27,092 nt of DNA from a virus, in IMG/VR virus record IMGVR_UViG_3300010933_000065, positions 1 through 27,092 of that record; one strand, written 5' to 3'. Position 1 is the stretch's first letter, and every line of letters starts with the position of its first letter. Shown here one piece after another: positions 13,912 to 20,011 of this stretch. The position numbers and the translations under genes were made by a program. The notes beneath the pieces were generated by a model that saw only the letters and a list, made by a program, of their open reading frames with translations, was not told where the DNA came from and did not search any database.

Positions 13912-15000
13912 TCATTCTTCACTCTTATTGCGCCACATAGTAGCTATTGGATGAAATGGTTTGCCTGCTTCGGTCAGATTTGCATACTTCACGTTCACAA
14001 ATTTACCGATATATTTCGCTTTATTTTCAAGAGCATCAAATTTTTCTTCAAAATCTCCAGGAGCTGTAACCTTGAACCTAATTCCACTGTGCATAACGCA
14101 TACTAAAACGCCATACCCATCCTTAGATTCAAGTACATCTACAACTTTGAATTCATGGTCCTCCCACCTCTTGATCTTGACAAGTCCCTTGGATCTCTTG
14201 CCATCTTCATACGCAAAACCATCTCTACGCAATATCAAACCTTCATATCCATCTTCGATTGATCTGTGTAGCATGCGCGAAATATTTTTTTCATCAAAAT
14301 TCAAATCGGTGGGGGCATAATATACAGGATGTCTTAAACATAGTCCAGATATTATCGCCAACCTAGCAGTGTAGTACAATTTTTCCTCTGTGATAACATC
14401 ATATACGATGTAGAGCAGTTTTTTGGTATTCTCTTGTCTACGTTTGACCCATGACGTTATCATTTGAAGCGGAACTCCATGACTATACAGCTCTCCATCT
14501 AGAGTGTCGCCTGGCTGAAGTTCAGAGCATTTAACTTCATACATTATCTCTGGAATTGTATCTATGATTTTACCATTGCGAGAATACGCAGTATAGGAAT
14601 CGCCATCATAATGAATTAGACAGCGGTGGCCATCGTATTTACACTGCATCATAGAGTTTTTGTAGTCGATGCCCTTGACTTTTTTGAACGGAGTCGCAAG
14701 CATTGGCTTGAGCAAACCTAGTTTGTTCACAGGCTTGCTACTCATAGCGCGCAATCTATCTGTGATGTATCCTTGGTCGAGCTTTTTGTTAATACGCGAC
14801 TGGACTCTGGATATTATCTGATCATCGAGCGACCTGCCAGCTAGGCCATCTTCAATCAGCTCTTCTTGAGATTGCTGGAGCCCGCCATAATCGCCCCAGG
14901 AAATAAATATTGTATCACCCTCGTGGTATATGCTCCAAACTTGGAGTTTGCAAGAAGCATCCTGACGGTACAGGAAAGTTACGTCAATTTTTACTTCCAT
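13912..15000 (-). CDS. ATP-dependent DNA ligase with N-terminal WGR-like domain
   Basis: 362 residues. The adenylation domain has motif I K121-YDGHR, motif Ia YSRNG (139-143), motif III DGELYS (168-173), motif IV EGLILRR (253-259) and motif V LVKIKRW (273-279), followed by an OB domain. Residues about 18-78 (KLQVWSIYHEGDTIFISWGDYGG, ending KKLDQGY) read like a WGR domain, known for binding DNA ends and nucleic acid breaks in PARPs and some ligases. The protein seals nicks during phage replication and recombination. It shares one base with the zinc-ribbon gene before it. Confidence 0.88.
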   Translation of the reverse strand: MEVKIDVTFLYRQDASCKLQVWSIYHEGDTIFISWGDYGGLQQSQEELIEDGLAGRSLDDQIISRVQSRINKKLDQGYITDRLRAMSSKPVNKLGLLKPMLATPFKKVKGIDYKNSMMQCKYDGHRCLIHYDGDSYTAYSRNGKIIDTIPEIMYEVKCSELQPGDTLDGELYSHGVPLQMITSWVKRRQENTKKLLYIVYDVITEEKLYYTARLAIISGLCLRHPVYYAPTDLNFDEKNISRMLHRSIEDGYEGLILRRDGFAYEDGKRSKGLVKIKRWEDHEFKVVDVLESKDGYGVLVCVMHSGIRFKVTAPGDFEEKFDALENKAKYIGKFVNVKYANLTEAGKPFHPIATMWRNKSEE

Positions 15001-15212
15001 TATCTGATTCGCAAGCCGGAGCCGATTCCACAGAACATGAAATCTAAAGGCAGCTCAGCATCATCGTCAGGAATATTATGCGAGCGCAAGTGAGGGGATA
15101 TGCCATCATCTTCACCGTCGATTGATACCATTGGCTGATCGCAGGAATAGCAAGACTCATTGTTAGTTACGGTTTGCATTTCACGACGACAAAATACACA
15201 CCTAACTATCAT
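15000..15212 (-). CDS. Small zinc-ribbon protein upstream of ligase
   Basis: 70 residues: MIVRCVFCRREMQTV.., with C5-x2-C8 and C21-x2-C24, a zinc ribbon, then an acidic, low-complexity tail (DGEDDG, DDDAELPLDF). Preceded by the repeated ribosome-binding block (AAAGGGGTTAAT, 15215-15226) and the first protein gene after the long structured leader. Function unknown; a DNA- or protein-binding adapter is plausible. Confidence 0.7.
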   Translation of the reverse strand: MIVRCVFCRREMQTVTNNESCYSCDQPMVSIDGEDDGISPHLRSHNIPDDDAELPLDFMFCGIGSGLRIR

Positions 15213-15235
15213 TATTAACCCCTTTCATTTGAAGC

Positions 15236-15360
15236 ATAAAAAAGCGGGAATGGCGACATATTAATGTGTCGCGATTCTCCTCACAAGAGCGCTGGCTTTG
15301 TCCATGTAGCTTTGTGAGAGCCCATTAGTTTGTCCAGCCTTCATTAAATCACTCCCGCTT
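15236..15360 (-). promoter_or_regulatory. Structured leader with attenuator-like stem upstream of the ligase operon
   Basis: Read as - strand RNA, AAGCGGGA (15360-15353) pairs with TCCCGCTT (15249-15242), which runs straight into six U (15243-15238). This is an intrinsic-terminator layout. Inside lie TTGTGAG/CTCACAA-type arms (15280-15286 with 15312-15318) and GCTGG/CCAGC arms (15291-15295 with 15334-15338) that cross each other, as in a pseudoknot, plus a near-perfect palindrome at 15253-15272 (GCGACATATTAATGTGTCGC on +). The 5' arm contains the ribosome-binding site of the 27-residue peptide, so its translation would compete with the stem. Confidence 0.45.
15261..15344 (-). CDS. 27-residue leader peptide or small basic protein
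   Basis: ATG preceded by GGGAG at 9 nt; the product starts MKAGQTNGLSQSYMDKASAL and ends RRIATH. It is the only frame in the leader with a good ribosome-binding site, and it lies wholly within the attenuator-like structure, whose 3' palindrome overlaps its stop codon. It could be a regulatory leader peptide rather than a working protein. There is no run of one amino acid as in amino-acid operon leaders. Confidence 0.4.
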   Translation of the reverse strand: MKAGQTNGLSQSYMDKASALVRRIATH

Positions 15361-15604
15361 CCTATGGTGGCTACTCCCCGTAGGTTTCGCCTCCACTATC
15401 CAACCCGTCAGACTTTGCGCAAAAGTCTAGTTACCGGGCTTGTACAATACACATGATTATATGAACAGAAAGAGAAAGATTTGAGTTTGATATTAGCGCA
15501 TAGGCAACCCCCTTTAGCTATTACTGATCTTTCTTGCAATCGCTTCGCGATACTATAGCGTACTTTTTTGTTGATAGCTAGACCTACGCTAAAAAGCGTA
15601 TTTA
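15361..15604 (-). promoter_or_regulatory. Gene-free leader/promoter region of the ligase operon
   Basis: No protein gene is visible. On the - strand a perfect TATAAT (15461-15456) could be a -10 box; no good -35 box is present, so the promoter is unproven. A palindrome TTGTACAA (15440-15447) lies near the expected start. Downstream, a hairpin with 7-bp stem AGACTTT/AAAGTCT (15410-15428) and a further hairpin CCTATGG/CCGTAGG (15361-15384) would head the transcript. Upstream, TAGCGTA/TACGCTA arms occur three times (15556-15562, 15585-15591, 15595-15600) and AAAGGGGG precedes a start-stop mini-frame ATG CGC TAA (15501-15493). Confidence 0.35.
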
Positions 15605-15640
15605 CAAACAAAAAAGGCGACCAGGTTTCCCGAGTCGCCT
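15605..15640 (-). terminator. Rho-independent terminator of the accessory operon
   Basis: On the - strand AGGCGAC (15640-15634), 12-nt loop, GTCGCCT (15621-15615) followed by a run of T. It lies 7 nt beyond the stop of the last small gene. Clear stem plus U-tract. Confidence 0.85.
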
Positions 15641-15646
15641 CATTTG

Positions 15647-15742
15647 TTACAGAGGACGTTCCAACCAAGCGCTAGCGAAAATTACAAAGGCCAAAAGAGC
15701 GATCGCAAATCCAGTCGAGTGTCTATCAATCCATTCAAACAT
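15647..15742 (-). CDS. 31-residue membrane peptide
   Basis: Starts at ATG behind AAAAGGGGAAAGTTG and overlaps the preceding gene's end by 8 nt. The product MFEWIDRHSTGFAIALLAFV.. is one membrane segment (about 11-26) with a charged N-terminus and a short tail ending ERPL. A longer frame upstream exists, but the ribosome-binding site supports this start. No family; micro-membrane proteins are frequent in phage accessory zones. It is the last gene before the terminator. Confidence 0.55.
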   Translation of the reverse strand: MFEWIDRHSTGFAIALLAFVIFASAWLERPL

Positions 15743-15962
15743 CAACTTTCCCCTTTTGCGGTACGTTTTTGTAGGCTTTAGCCAAACTATCAAGGGCAAA
15801 CCTTGATCCTTCTGGATCTTTGTACCTTGCCGCAACCGCAGCTCTTTTAGCTACGATAAGACCACCCCAAACAACGTGAGTCCAATGGTCATCCCAGTCA
15901 GCGTCATCGTCAAAGGCAGCCATCGTAACATCCAGCAACGCTTCGATTCTTCTCGGCTTCAT
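15735..15962 (-). CDS. Hypothetical protein, 75 residues
   Basis: Starts at an ATG that overlaps the upstream zinc-ribbon stop by 1 nt (TAATG). MKPRRIEALLDVTMAAFDDD.. continues with an aromatic stretch (ADWDDHWTHVVWGG) and a helix with KRAAVAARYKDPEGSRFALD. The pattern suggests a small helical protein. No family recognised. Translational coupling on both sides makes it a genuine gene. Confidence 0.65.
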   Translation of the reverse strand: MKPRRIEALLDVTMAAFDDDADWDDHWTHVVWGGLIVAKRAAVAARYKDPEGSRFALDSLAKAYKNVPQKGKVDV

Positions 15963-16099
15963 TAGTTCCCACCTCGCTCGCCCTTCTTTGTCGGCCTAAT
16001 ATAGAGACTCCCACAATGGCCGCAAATTCTTGGAGGTGAGATGGATACGTAGCTTCTCACCTGAAAGCATCGCAAGCATTTATAGAACTGAATGCTCAT
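15962..16099 (-). CDS. 45-residue zinc-ribbon protein
   Basis: Starts with an ATGA overlap to the upstream gene and ends in a TAATG overlap to the next. It reads MSIQFYKCLRCFQVRSYV.., with C8-x2-C11 and C26-x2-C29 (CGHC), then a basic tail (RPTKKGERGG). A treble-clef or ribbon zinc site of nucleic-acid-binding type. It is the third four-cysteine mini-protein in the window. Confidence 0.68.
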   Translation of the reverse strand: MSIQFYKCLRCFQVRSYVSISPPRICGHCGSLYIRPTKKGERGGN

Positions 16100-16272
16100 G
16101 ACGGGCGGTCGATCACGTGATACCCATAATCGCTATCCATCTCTTTTGCACGTTGATTGCGAGCCTCTGCGTCCTTGGATGCCTCATCCTTATCGGTGAA
16201 AGCAGCGATGAAACTTTTGGCCGAGGAGACAACCCAAAATGGCCTGTCGTAAATCCTACTATGATCATTCAT
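16096..16272 (-). CDS. Hypothetical 58-residue protein
   Basis: Preceded by AAAGGGGTTAAGC and structured element 1. MNDHSRIYDRPFWVVSSAKS.. continues FIAAFTDKDEASKDAEARNQ, a beta strand followed by an acidic helix, and ends YGYHVIDRPS. The strand-helix-strand order could be a small alpha/beta fold. No family recognised. Its stop overlaps the zinc-ribbon start. Confidence 0.6.
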   Translation of the reverse strand: MNDHSRIYDRPFWVVSSAKSFIAAFTDKDEASKDAEARNQRAKEMDSDYGYHVIDRPS

Positions 16273-16350
16273 GCTTAACCCCTTTATTTAGAAATCTCAG
16301 CATTAAGATTCCCATATCCACGACACGCCTGTGCCGGGGATAAAGCAGAC
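16273..16350 (-). repeat. Structured intergenic element, copy 1
   Basis: Between the interrupted gene (stop TAA) and the 58-residue gene. Outer pair TTAAG (overlapping the stop) with CTTAA (16307-16303). Inner stem TATCC/GGATA with GGCAC/GTGTC. Proximal hairpin AATCT/AGATT uses the same strand as the outer pair. Ends in AAAGGGGTTAAG. It has the same layout as copies 2-7 but its sequence is almost entirely different, which is strong support for a structural signal. Confidence 0.6.
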
Positions 16351-16665
16351 TTAATACTCTTGGATAAGCAGTAGAAGTTCACGCATATAATCAGCGGACA
16401 CTTCTATAGTACGCTCGTCATTCTTGGGATTGCTCAAAACGTTCACAGCTGCAGTTCTCAGTCTCACAGTATAATCTGCGGGCTTCCCAACTTCTTCGAT
16501 CTTGTCATCGATCAAGTTGAGGCTGGTATGGATAGTCCTGACTAGATTTCTCCACTACGGCAAATTTTCTTCGACAATTTCATGCTCTTCAAGCAATTCG
16601 TTTAGCATTACGTCGATTTCTTCTGCCCATCTATATCCAGAAAACTTGTTATCATTATCGCTCAT
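16351..16665 (-). pseudogene. Hypothetical gene interrupted by an in-frame amber codon
   Basis: Starts at ATG behind AAAGGGGTTAAG: MSDNDNKFSGYRWAEEIDVM.. to EENLP, then TAG (16557-16555), and continues in the same frame for 67 more codons: WRNLVRTIHTSLNLIDDKIE.. up to a TAA at 16351. The second half is as protein-like as the first and has no start site of its own. TAG is an ordinary stop elsewhere (fibre-side gp48 gene, i-spanin, dnaE), so whole-genome reassignment is excluded. CAG to TAG mutation, sequencing error, or suppressed or read-through stop remain possible. Family not recognised; mostly helical and acidic. Confidence 0.7.
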
Positions 16666-16739
16666 CTTAACCCCTTTCAGATCTGAATTGATACTTCATT
16701 CCAGTTACTCTAGTTAGAGTAACCGGAATAAGCTATCAA
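16666..16739 (-). repeat. Structured intergenic element, copy 2
   Basis: Directly after a TAG stop. Outer pair TTGATA (16739-16734) with TATCAA (16693-16688), 2x2 internal loop, inner stem ATTCCGGTTACTCTA / TAGAGTAACTGGAAT with one - sense G-U pair. The proximal hairpin is weak here (ATC/GAT) and is replaced by the palindrome TTCAGATCTGAA. Ends in AAAGGGGTTAAG. Confidence 0.7.
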
Positions 16740-17036
16740 CTAAGCGCCCATCCTTGGAATCCTCATCTCTCTAGCTTTGTCAAGCCACCCTTTGATTTGC
16801 TCTAGATTACCTTGGGAGATATTCTTCGCATATAGCGTCAAGTGGAGGCTAGATCCTGCGAATCCTGTATTGATGAACCAGGGATAAAATTCGTCAGGTG
16901 TAACGTTCGGGATACTAACTTCAAAACGCCCTTCTCTGAGTCCAAATGGACCAGACTCATCTGTGAAGGTCGCTTCTGGAAATTTTTCCTTGATTACTTT
17001 CTGAGCCTCTGGCTCATAGATCAGATCTTGAAACAT
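16740..17036 (-). CDS. Hypothetical 98-residue protein
   Basis: Starts at ATG after element 3 and its AAAGGGGTTAAG block. MFQDLIYEPEAQKVIKEKFP.. and GRFEVSIPNVTPDEFYPWF.., then SSLHLTLYAKNISQGNLEQIK, end in a helix rich in Arg/Lys. The order helix-strands-strand-helix suggests a small ferredoxin-like alpha/beta fold. No family recognised. The stop TAG abuts element 2. Confidence 0.62.
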   Translation of the reverse strand: MFQDLIYEPEAQKVIKEKFPEATFTDESGPFGLREGRFEVSIPNVTPDEFYPWFINTGFAGSSLHLTLYAKNISQGNLEQIKGWLDKAREMRIPRMGA

Positions 17037-17108
17037 ACTTAACCCCTTTATGCGTACCGAATTGGTACTTTACTAGAATCACGTTAATGACCCTAGTAAG
17101 CTACCAAC
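17037..17108 (-). repeat. Structured intergenic element, copy 3
   Basis: Outer pair TTGGTA (17107-17102) with TACCAA (17067-17062). Inner stem ACTAGGGTCA / TGATTCTAGT (two - sense G-U pairs, loop TTAACG). Proximal hairpin GTACC-AATTC-GGTAC (17068-17054), competing for the same TACC strand. Ends in AAAGGGGTTAAG. Confidence 0.72.
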
Positions 17109-17963
17109 TTATCTCTGAAGAAATTCGTACGCTTCTGTTTGCTCTTCTCTGCAAAACTGCTGCATTTCATAATCTTGTCCCCATTCACGTTCACAGTAAA
17201 TGGCTATGCCTCTATGATCTGCAGCAACTTTCTTTTTAGCTCTTTTAGCATCAGCAGTGGCAATTAACTTTCTCAGATCTTCATCATTACGTCGATTTAT
17301 TTCAGCAACTGCTGGGATTGCCTTTTCAAACTTAACGAGGCAATCATGTGCATCGCTCCAGTGAACCTCTTGGTCTTCAATCAATCCATCCTCCGCGCCA
17401 ATGCCACCGTTTGTTATAAGGCAAGTCCTGTAATTATGAATAGGAAGATCGTATGGTGGATGTTTTTTTCCACGATGTGTAAAGCTAGCTGATGAGAGAA
17501 ATACTTTGCGCATAAGCGTTCTGTTGTTATAGCACCATTCTGAATTTTCTCTGCCGGTCTCAGGATGTATGAATCCCACACACTTAGTTTTAAACCAATC
17601 CTCCATCCAAGGTGATTCATCATGATGTGTTACAATGTATAGCTCTGGATCGCTCTTAGCTTTGCGGGCCGAGCGGTATACAACCAACATCGCTAATCGT
17701 TCACCAAAAGTTTTTTCATTTGGCTCAGAGTCTTTTGCTACCGCAATTATTTTTGAATATATTGAAGAGCTACATCCTTGAACCATCCAGAGTAAACGAT
17801 CTGCTTCCTCCACAGTGAATTCAGCTGATTGGACATATTCTTCAAAAATATCCATCTTAGCTCGGCACTCTTTTTGATCAGAATCCATAAACTGAAGACG
17901 GATTACAATTGAGATCAGAACAATCGGCGCACTAATTAAAGCAATTTTTATTTTCTTACTCAT
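17109..17963 (-). CDS. Membrane-anchored or exported protein with Cys/Trp C-terminal motif, unknown
   Basis: The start is set at 17963, behind AAAGGGGTTAAGAAT; an earlier in-frame start would read through structured element 4. 284 residues. A basic N-terminus and one hydrophobic segment (about 6-22, IKIALISAPIVLISIVI) act as signal anchor; the rest would be periplasmic or outside, with about ten cysteines. The C-terminus has YCEREWGQDYEMQQFCREEQ, a 'C..EW..DY.MQ.(F/Y)C...Q' motif that recurs in uncharacterised bacterial proteins. A moron-type host-modifying role is possible. No enzyme motif seen. Confidence 0.6.
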   Translation of the reverse strand: MSKKIKIALISAPIVLISIVIRLQFMDSDQKECRAKMDIFEEYVQSAEFTVEEADRLLWMVQGCSSSIYSKIIAVAKDSEPNEKTFGERLAMLVVYRSARKAKSDPELYIVTHHDESPWMEDWFKTKCVGFIHPETGRENSEWCYNNRTLMRKVFLSSASFTHRGKKHPPYDLPIHNYRTCLITNGGIGAEDGLIEDQEVHWSDAHDCLVKFEKAIPAVAEINRRNDEDLRKLIATADAKRAKKKVAADHRGIAIYCEREWGQDYEMQQFCREEQTEAYEFLQR

Positions 17964-18040
17964 ATTCTTAACCCCTTTCATCGTGCCGCAATTGGCACTC
18001 GTTTCCCTGTAGCTTCTAACTACAGGGAACCGGCTGCCAA
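17964..18040 (-). repeat. Structured intergenic element, copy 4
   Basis: Directly after the SprT-like stop TAG. Outer pair TTGGCA (18040-18035) with TGCCAA (17997-17992). Inner stem TTCCCTGTAG / CTACAGGGAA, loop TTAGAAG. Proximal hairpin GTGCC-AATTGC-GGCAC. Outer and proximal stems have both changed T-A to C-G relative to copy 3, keeping pairing. Ends in AAAGGGGTTAAG. Confidence 0.72.
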
Positions 18041-18523
18041 CTACAGATACTCGATTCCACCACCACACAAGTGACAAGTATATTTCCAGGTGCGATTCAA
18101 GCGTCTACGCCCGGTATACTCGTGGGTGCAATCTATGCATACGGCTACTACGAATGCCTTTTTACGCTTAAGGTGCTCGTAAGGATGGTATATATCTGGC
18201 TTGATCCCAAATATCTTACACCATCGTGCCCACTCCCAACCATGGGCGCGGACATCTTGAGCGAAACAATGCGCCAGCTCGTGAAGGAACGTATTATAGA
18301 TCGCATCCCAAGCGTTCCCTGGAGTTAGCCAAAGCCTACTAGCCAATCTAATGATATGCGTTCCATCGTTATACCTTGTAGCAGTACCTGCCTTACGCTT
18401 GTACTTAGCCTTGACCACTTCAGTTATTCCAAGTTCAGGCCTTTTTGAAATTGCTACGAGCGCACCATCCATGTCGTAGCCTCGCCGTCGCAGCTCGGAT
18501 ATCATTTCATTGACTGTCATCAA
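18041..18523 (-). CDS. SprT-like zinc metalloprotease-fold protein
   Basis: 160 residues. H81-ELAH85 is the zinc HExxH motif and H94 in AHGWEWARWC is in place for the third ligand (usual H-G-x-x-F/W spacing). A C-terminal zinc ribbon has C129-x2-C132 and C150-x2-C153 (CHLCGG). This is the SprT / Spartan layout; Spartan cuts DNA-protein cross-links, while bacterial SprT roles are unclear. In a phage it may remove host proteins from DNA or act on host factors; inference. Starts MMTV; the second ATG is equally possible, and no strong ribosome-binding site precedes either. Confidence 0.78.
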   Translation of the reverse strand: MMTVNEMISELRRRGYDMDGALVAISKRPELGITEVVKAKYKRKAGTATRYNDGTHIIRLASRLWLTPGNAWDAIYNTFLHELAHCFAQDVRAHGWEWARWCKIFGIKPDIYHPYEHLKRKKAFVVAVCIDCTHEYTGRRRLNRTWKYTCHLCGGGIEYL

Positions 18524-18562
18524 CTTATGAGTCCCAAATCTTTGCTTCTCTCGATATGGCTA

Positions 18563-18673
18563 TTAACTTTCTCTGCGAATCTCGTCGAGAAGATCCTTCA
18601 GCATTTCGGCATCTTCGCCAGCTTCTGCGATCTTGCGATCGGCTTCAGATTCTTCTTTACGTGTCACTATCAT
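18563..18673 (-). CDS. 36-residue acidic helical protein
   Basis: Starts at ATG behind AAAGGGGTTGAGA and element 5. MIVTRKEESEADRKIAEAGE.. to DEIRRES; strongly charged, one long amphipathic helix, possibly a coiled coil. No family recognised. It ends 39 nt before the SprT-like gene, with no structured element between these two, unlike its upstream side. Confidence 0.55.
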   Translation of the reverse strand: MIVTRKEESEADRKIAEAGEDAEMLKDLLDEIRRES

Positions 18674-18751
18674 TCTCAACCCCTTTCATCGTACTTCAAT
18701 TAGTACGTCATTCCCATTACTCTAATTAGAGTAACAGGAATAAGCTACTAA
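18674..18751 (-). repeat. Structured intergenic element, copy 5
   Basis: Directly after TAG. Outer pair TTAGTA (18751-18746) with TACTAA (18705-18700). Inner stem ATTCC / GGAAT around the perfect palindrome TTACTCTAATTAGAGTAA. Proximal hairpin CGTAC-TAATTGAA-GTACG. Ends in AAAGGGGTTGAG. Confidence 0.72.
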
Positions 18752-19117
18752 CTAAGCAGCCAGCTTGACTGCTAGTCGCGCGATGTCGGTTCGATTGAAC
18801 GCAACGTTACTGATAACCTTGCGCCCGGTGTCACGAGTCACATAGCCCATCGACGCCATGATGCGCGCCGCGCGGGAGCGAGCCTTGTCACAGTTGTCCT
18901 GGTCGATAACGCGAATCGCTACGTGATCGTCCATACCTCTGTGGGCTTCACCGATCATGTCGATTCGGATATGGTAGCCTTCCGTCTCGACTGTGATCCT
19001 ACCGTCCAGCTTGGAGCGAAGAGAATCATACGCCGAAACCTTGATCCCAGTGGACTCCGCGTCCAGGTTACGTCGCAGATCATCGGCCCATTTGTTTACA
19101 CGAATATTTCTTGCCAT
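18752..19117 (-). CDS. Hypothetical 121-residue protein
   Basis: Starts at ATG behind AAAGGGGTTAAGCT. MARNIRVNKWADDLRRNLDA.., a beta-rich middle (GRITVETEGYHIRIDMIGEA), and a basic second half (CDKARSRAARIMASMGYVTR). Base composition is clearly richer in G+C than the ligase operon, suggesting a separate origin. No family recognised. Confidence 0.62.
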   Translation of the reverse strand: MARNIRVNKWADDLRRNLDAESTGIKVSAYDSLRSKLDGRITVETEGYHIRIDMIGEAHRGMDDHVAIRVIDQDNCDKARSRAARIMASMGYVTRDTGRKVISNVAFNRTDIARLAVKLAA

Positions 19118-19197
19118 AGCTTAACCCCTTTATTTCGTATCGAAATTGATACGTCATACCGCCAACGCTTTTAAGCGTTGACGGTATAAGCTACCAA
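19118..19197 (-). repeat. Structured intergenic element, copy 6
   Basis: Outer pair TTGGTA (19197-19192) with TATCAA (19151-19146), one - sense G-U. Inner stem ATACCG / CGGTAT and CAACGCTT / AAGCGTTG. Proximal hairpin CGTATC-AATTTC-GATACG. It follows a TAA but no clear gene: 19198-19278 is non-coding with its own hairpin (CTTGG..CCAAG around GGTAGTC/GACTATCC). Confidence 0.7.
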
Positions 19198-19278
19198 TTA
19201 GGCTGGTTGATCGGCAACCATTTAACTTGGAACACTCGGATAGTCTTATGACTACCTACCAAGCACCTAAACCAGAAG

Positions 19279-19926
19279 CTAGCCAGCTTGGACGCTACGT
19301 ACCACGCCCAGGATGCGCTTGTAGAAGCGCGCCTGACTCGCCTTCTTGCCTTGCTCCTTGACCCAGGCATCGAACTCAGCATCCGTGGATCCAGGATTGG
19401 CCGTCACCCATGCCAGGAACTTGGTACGGAAGCCAGTGCGAGCACCTCCACCACCGCCGGTTCCCTTGGGCTTTGTCGGCAGCTCGATCTTCTGCTCTGC
19501 GGCGAACTTCTTCAGAGTCGCCAGAGCCTGCTTCTCGTCGGTGGCATCCAGCTCCTGAGCCAGATACTCGCAGATCTTTGTGACTTCGTTCCAATCCTTC
19601 GGAGCGAAGTCAACCTTGAGAAGCAGCTCGCTCGCCTGTTCGAGACGATCTTTGGAACTCATGCGAATTCCCAGATCTTCCAGAACTCTACGAAGCAGCC
19701 GTCCAGCTTTCTTGAACGGAAAGCCTCCCTGCTGAATCAGCGTGATTGCCATTTCATCCTCGCTCTTGCCAGCCTTGGCAAGCGGCTCGATGATCTCACG
19801 CGCCTTGGCCATTTCGAGCTGAAGCTGACTCGGCTCCGCTGCCACAGCAGGCTCCGCTTCCTGATTGCCAATAGTGACAATCATTCCAGCTGCCTTGGAA
19901 TACTTGCGGGTTTTTCTTGTGGACAT
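19279..19926 (-). CDS. Hypothetical protein, 215 residues, basic C-terminal domain
   Basis: Starts at ATG behind CAAGGGGTTAAGACAAA. The N-terminus is basic (MSTRKTRKYSK). A central helical domain (about 38-145) contains DEMAITLIQQGGFPFKKAGR and LLRRVLEDLGIRMSSKDRLE. A glycine-rich hinge (TGGGGGAR) leads to a C-terminal helical domain (FRTKFLAWVTANPGSTDAEF). Basic, helix-rich and two-domain: DNA binding is plausible but no motif proves it. G+C-rich like its neighbour. The stop is TAG. Confidence 0.65.
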   Translation of the reverse strand: MSTRKTRKYSKAAGMIVTIGNQEAEPAVAAEPSQLQLEMAKAREIIEPLAKAGKSEDEMAITLIQQGGFPFKKAGRLLRRVLEDLGIRMSSKDRLEQASELLLKVDFAPKDWNEVTKICEYLAQELDATDEKQALATLKKFAAEQKIELPTKPKGTGGGGGARTGFRTKFLAWVTANPGSTDAEFDAWVKEQGKKASQARFYKRILGVVRSVQAG

Positions 19927-20011
19927 TTTGTCTTAACCCCTTGTCATATCGTACCGAAATTGGCACGTCATTCGGTGTACTCTTTTAAGAGTATACCGAA
20001 TAAGCTGCCAA
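19927..20011 (-). repeat. Structured intergenic element, copy 7
   Basis: Directly after TAG. Outer pair TTGGCA (20011-20006) with TGCCAA (19965-19960). Inner stem ATTCGGT / ACCGAAT and TACTCTT / AAGAGTA with one A-C mismatch in - sense. Proximal hairpin CGTGCC-AATTTC-GGTACG (one G-U). Ends in CAAGGGGTTAAG. Confidence 0.72.

Noticed and set aside
15361-15440. tRNA-like folding in the ligase leader
   Set aside because: Stem-loops do not give a cloverleaf; no T-arm, acceptor stem or CCA-side consistency.
16351-16665. Genome-wide amber reassignment
   Set aside because: TAG ends the gp48-like gene, the i-spanin, dnaE and several accessory genes next to elements, so it is a normal stop.
19201-19221. 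7-codon frame ending just before element 6 (MVADQPA)
   Set aside because: No ribosome-binding site and an in-frame stop directly before it; too short to support.
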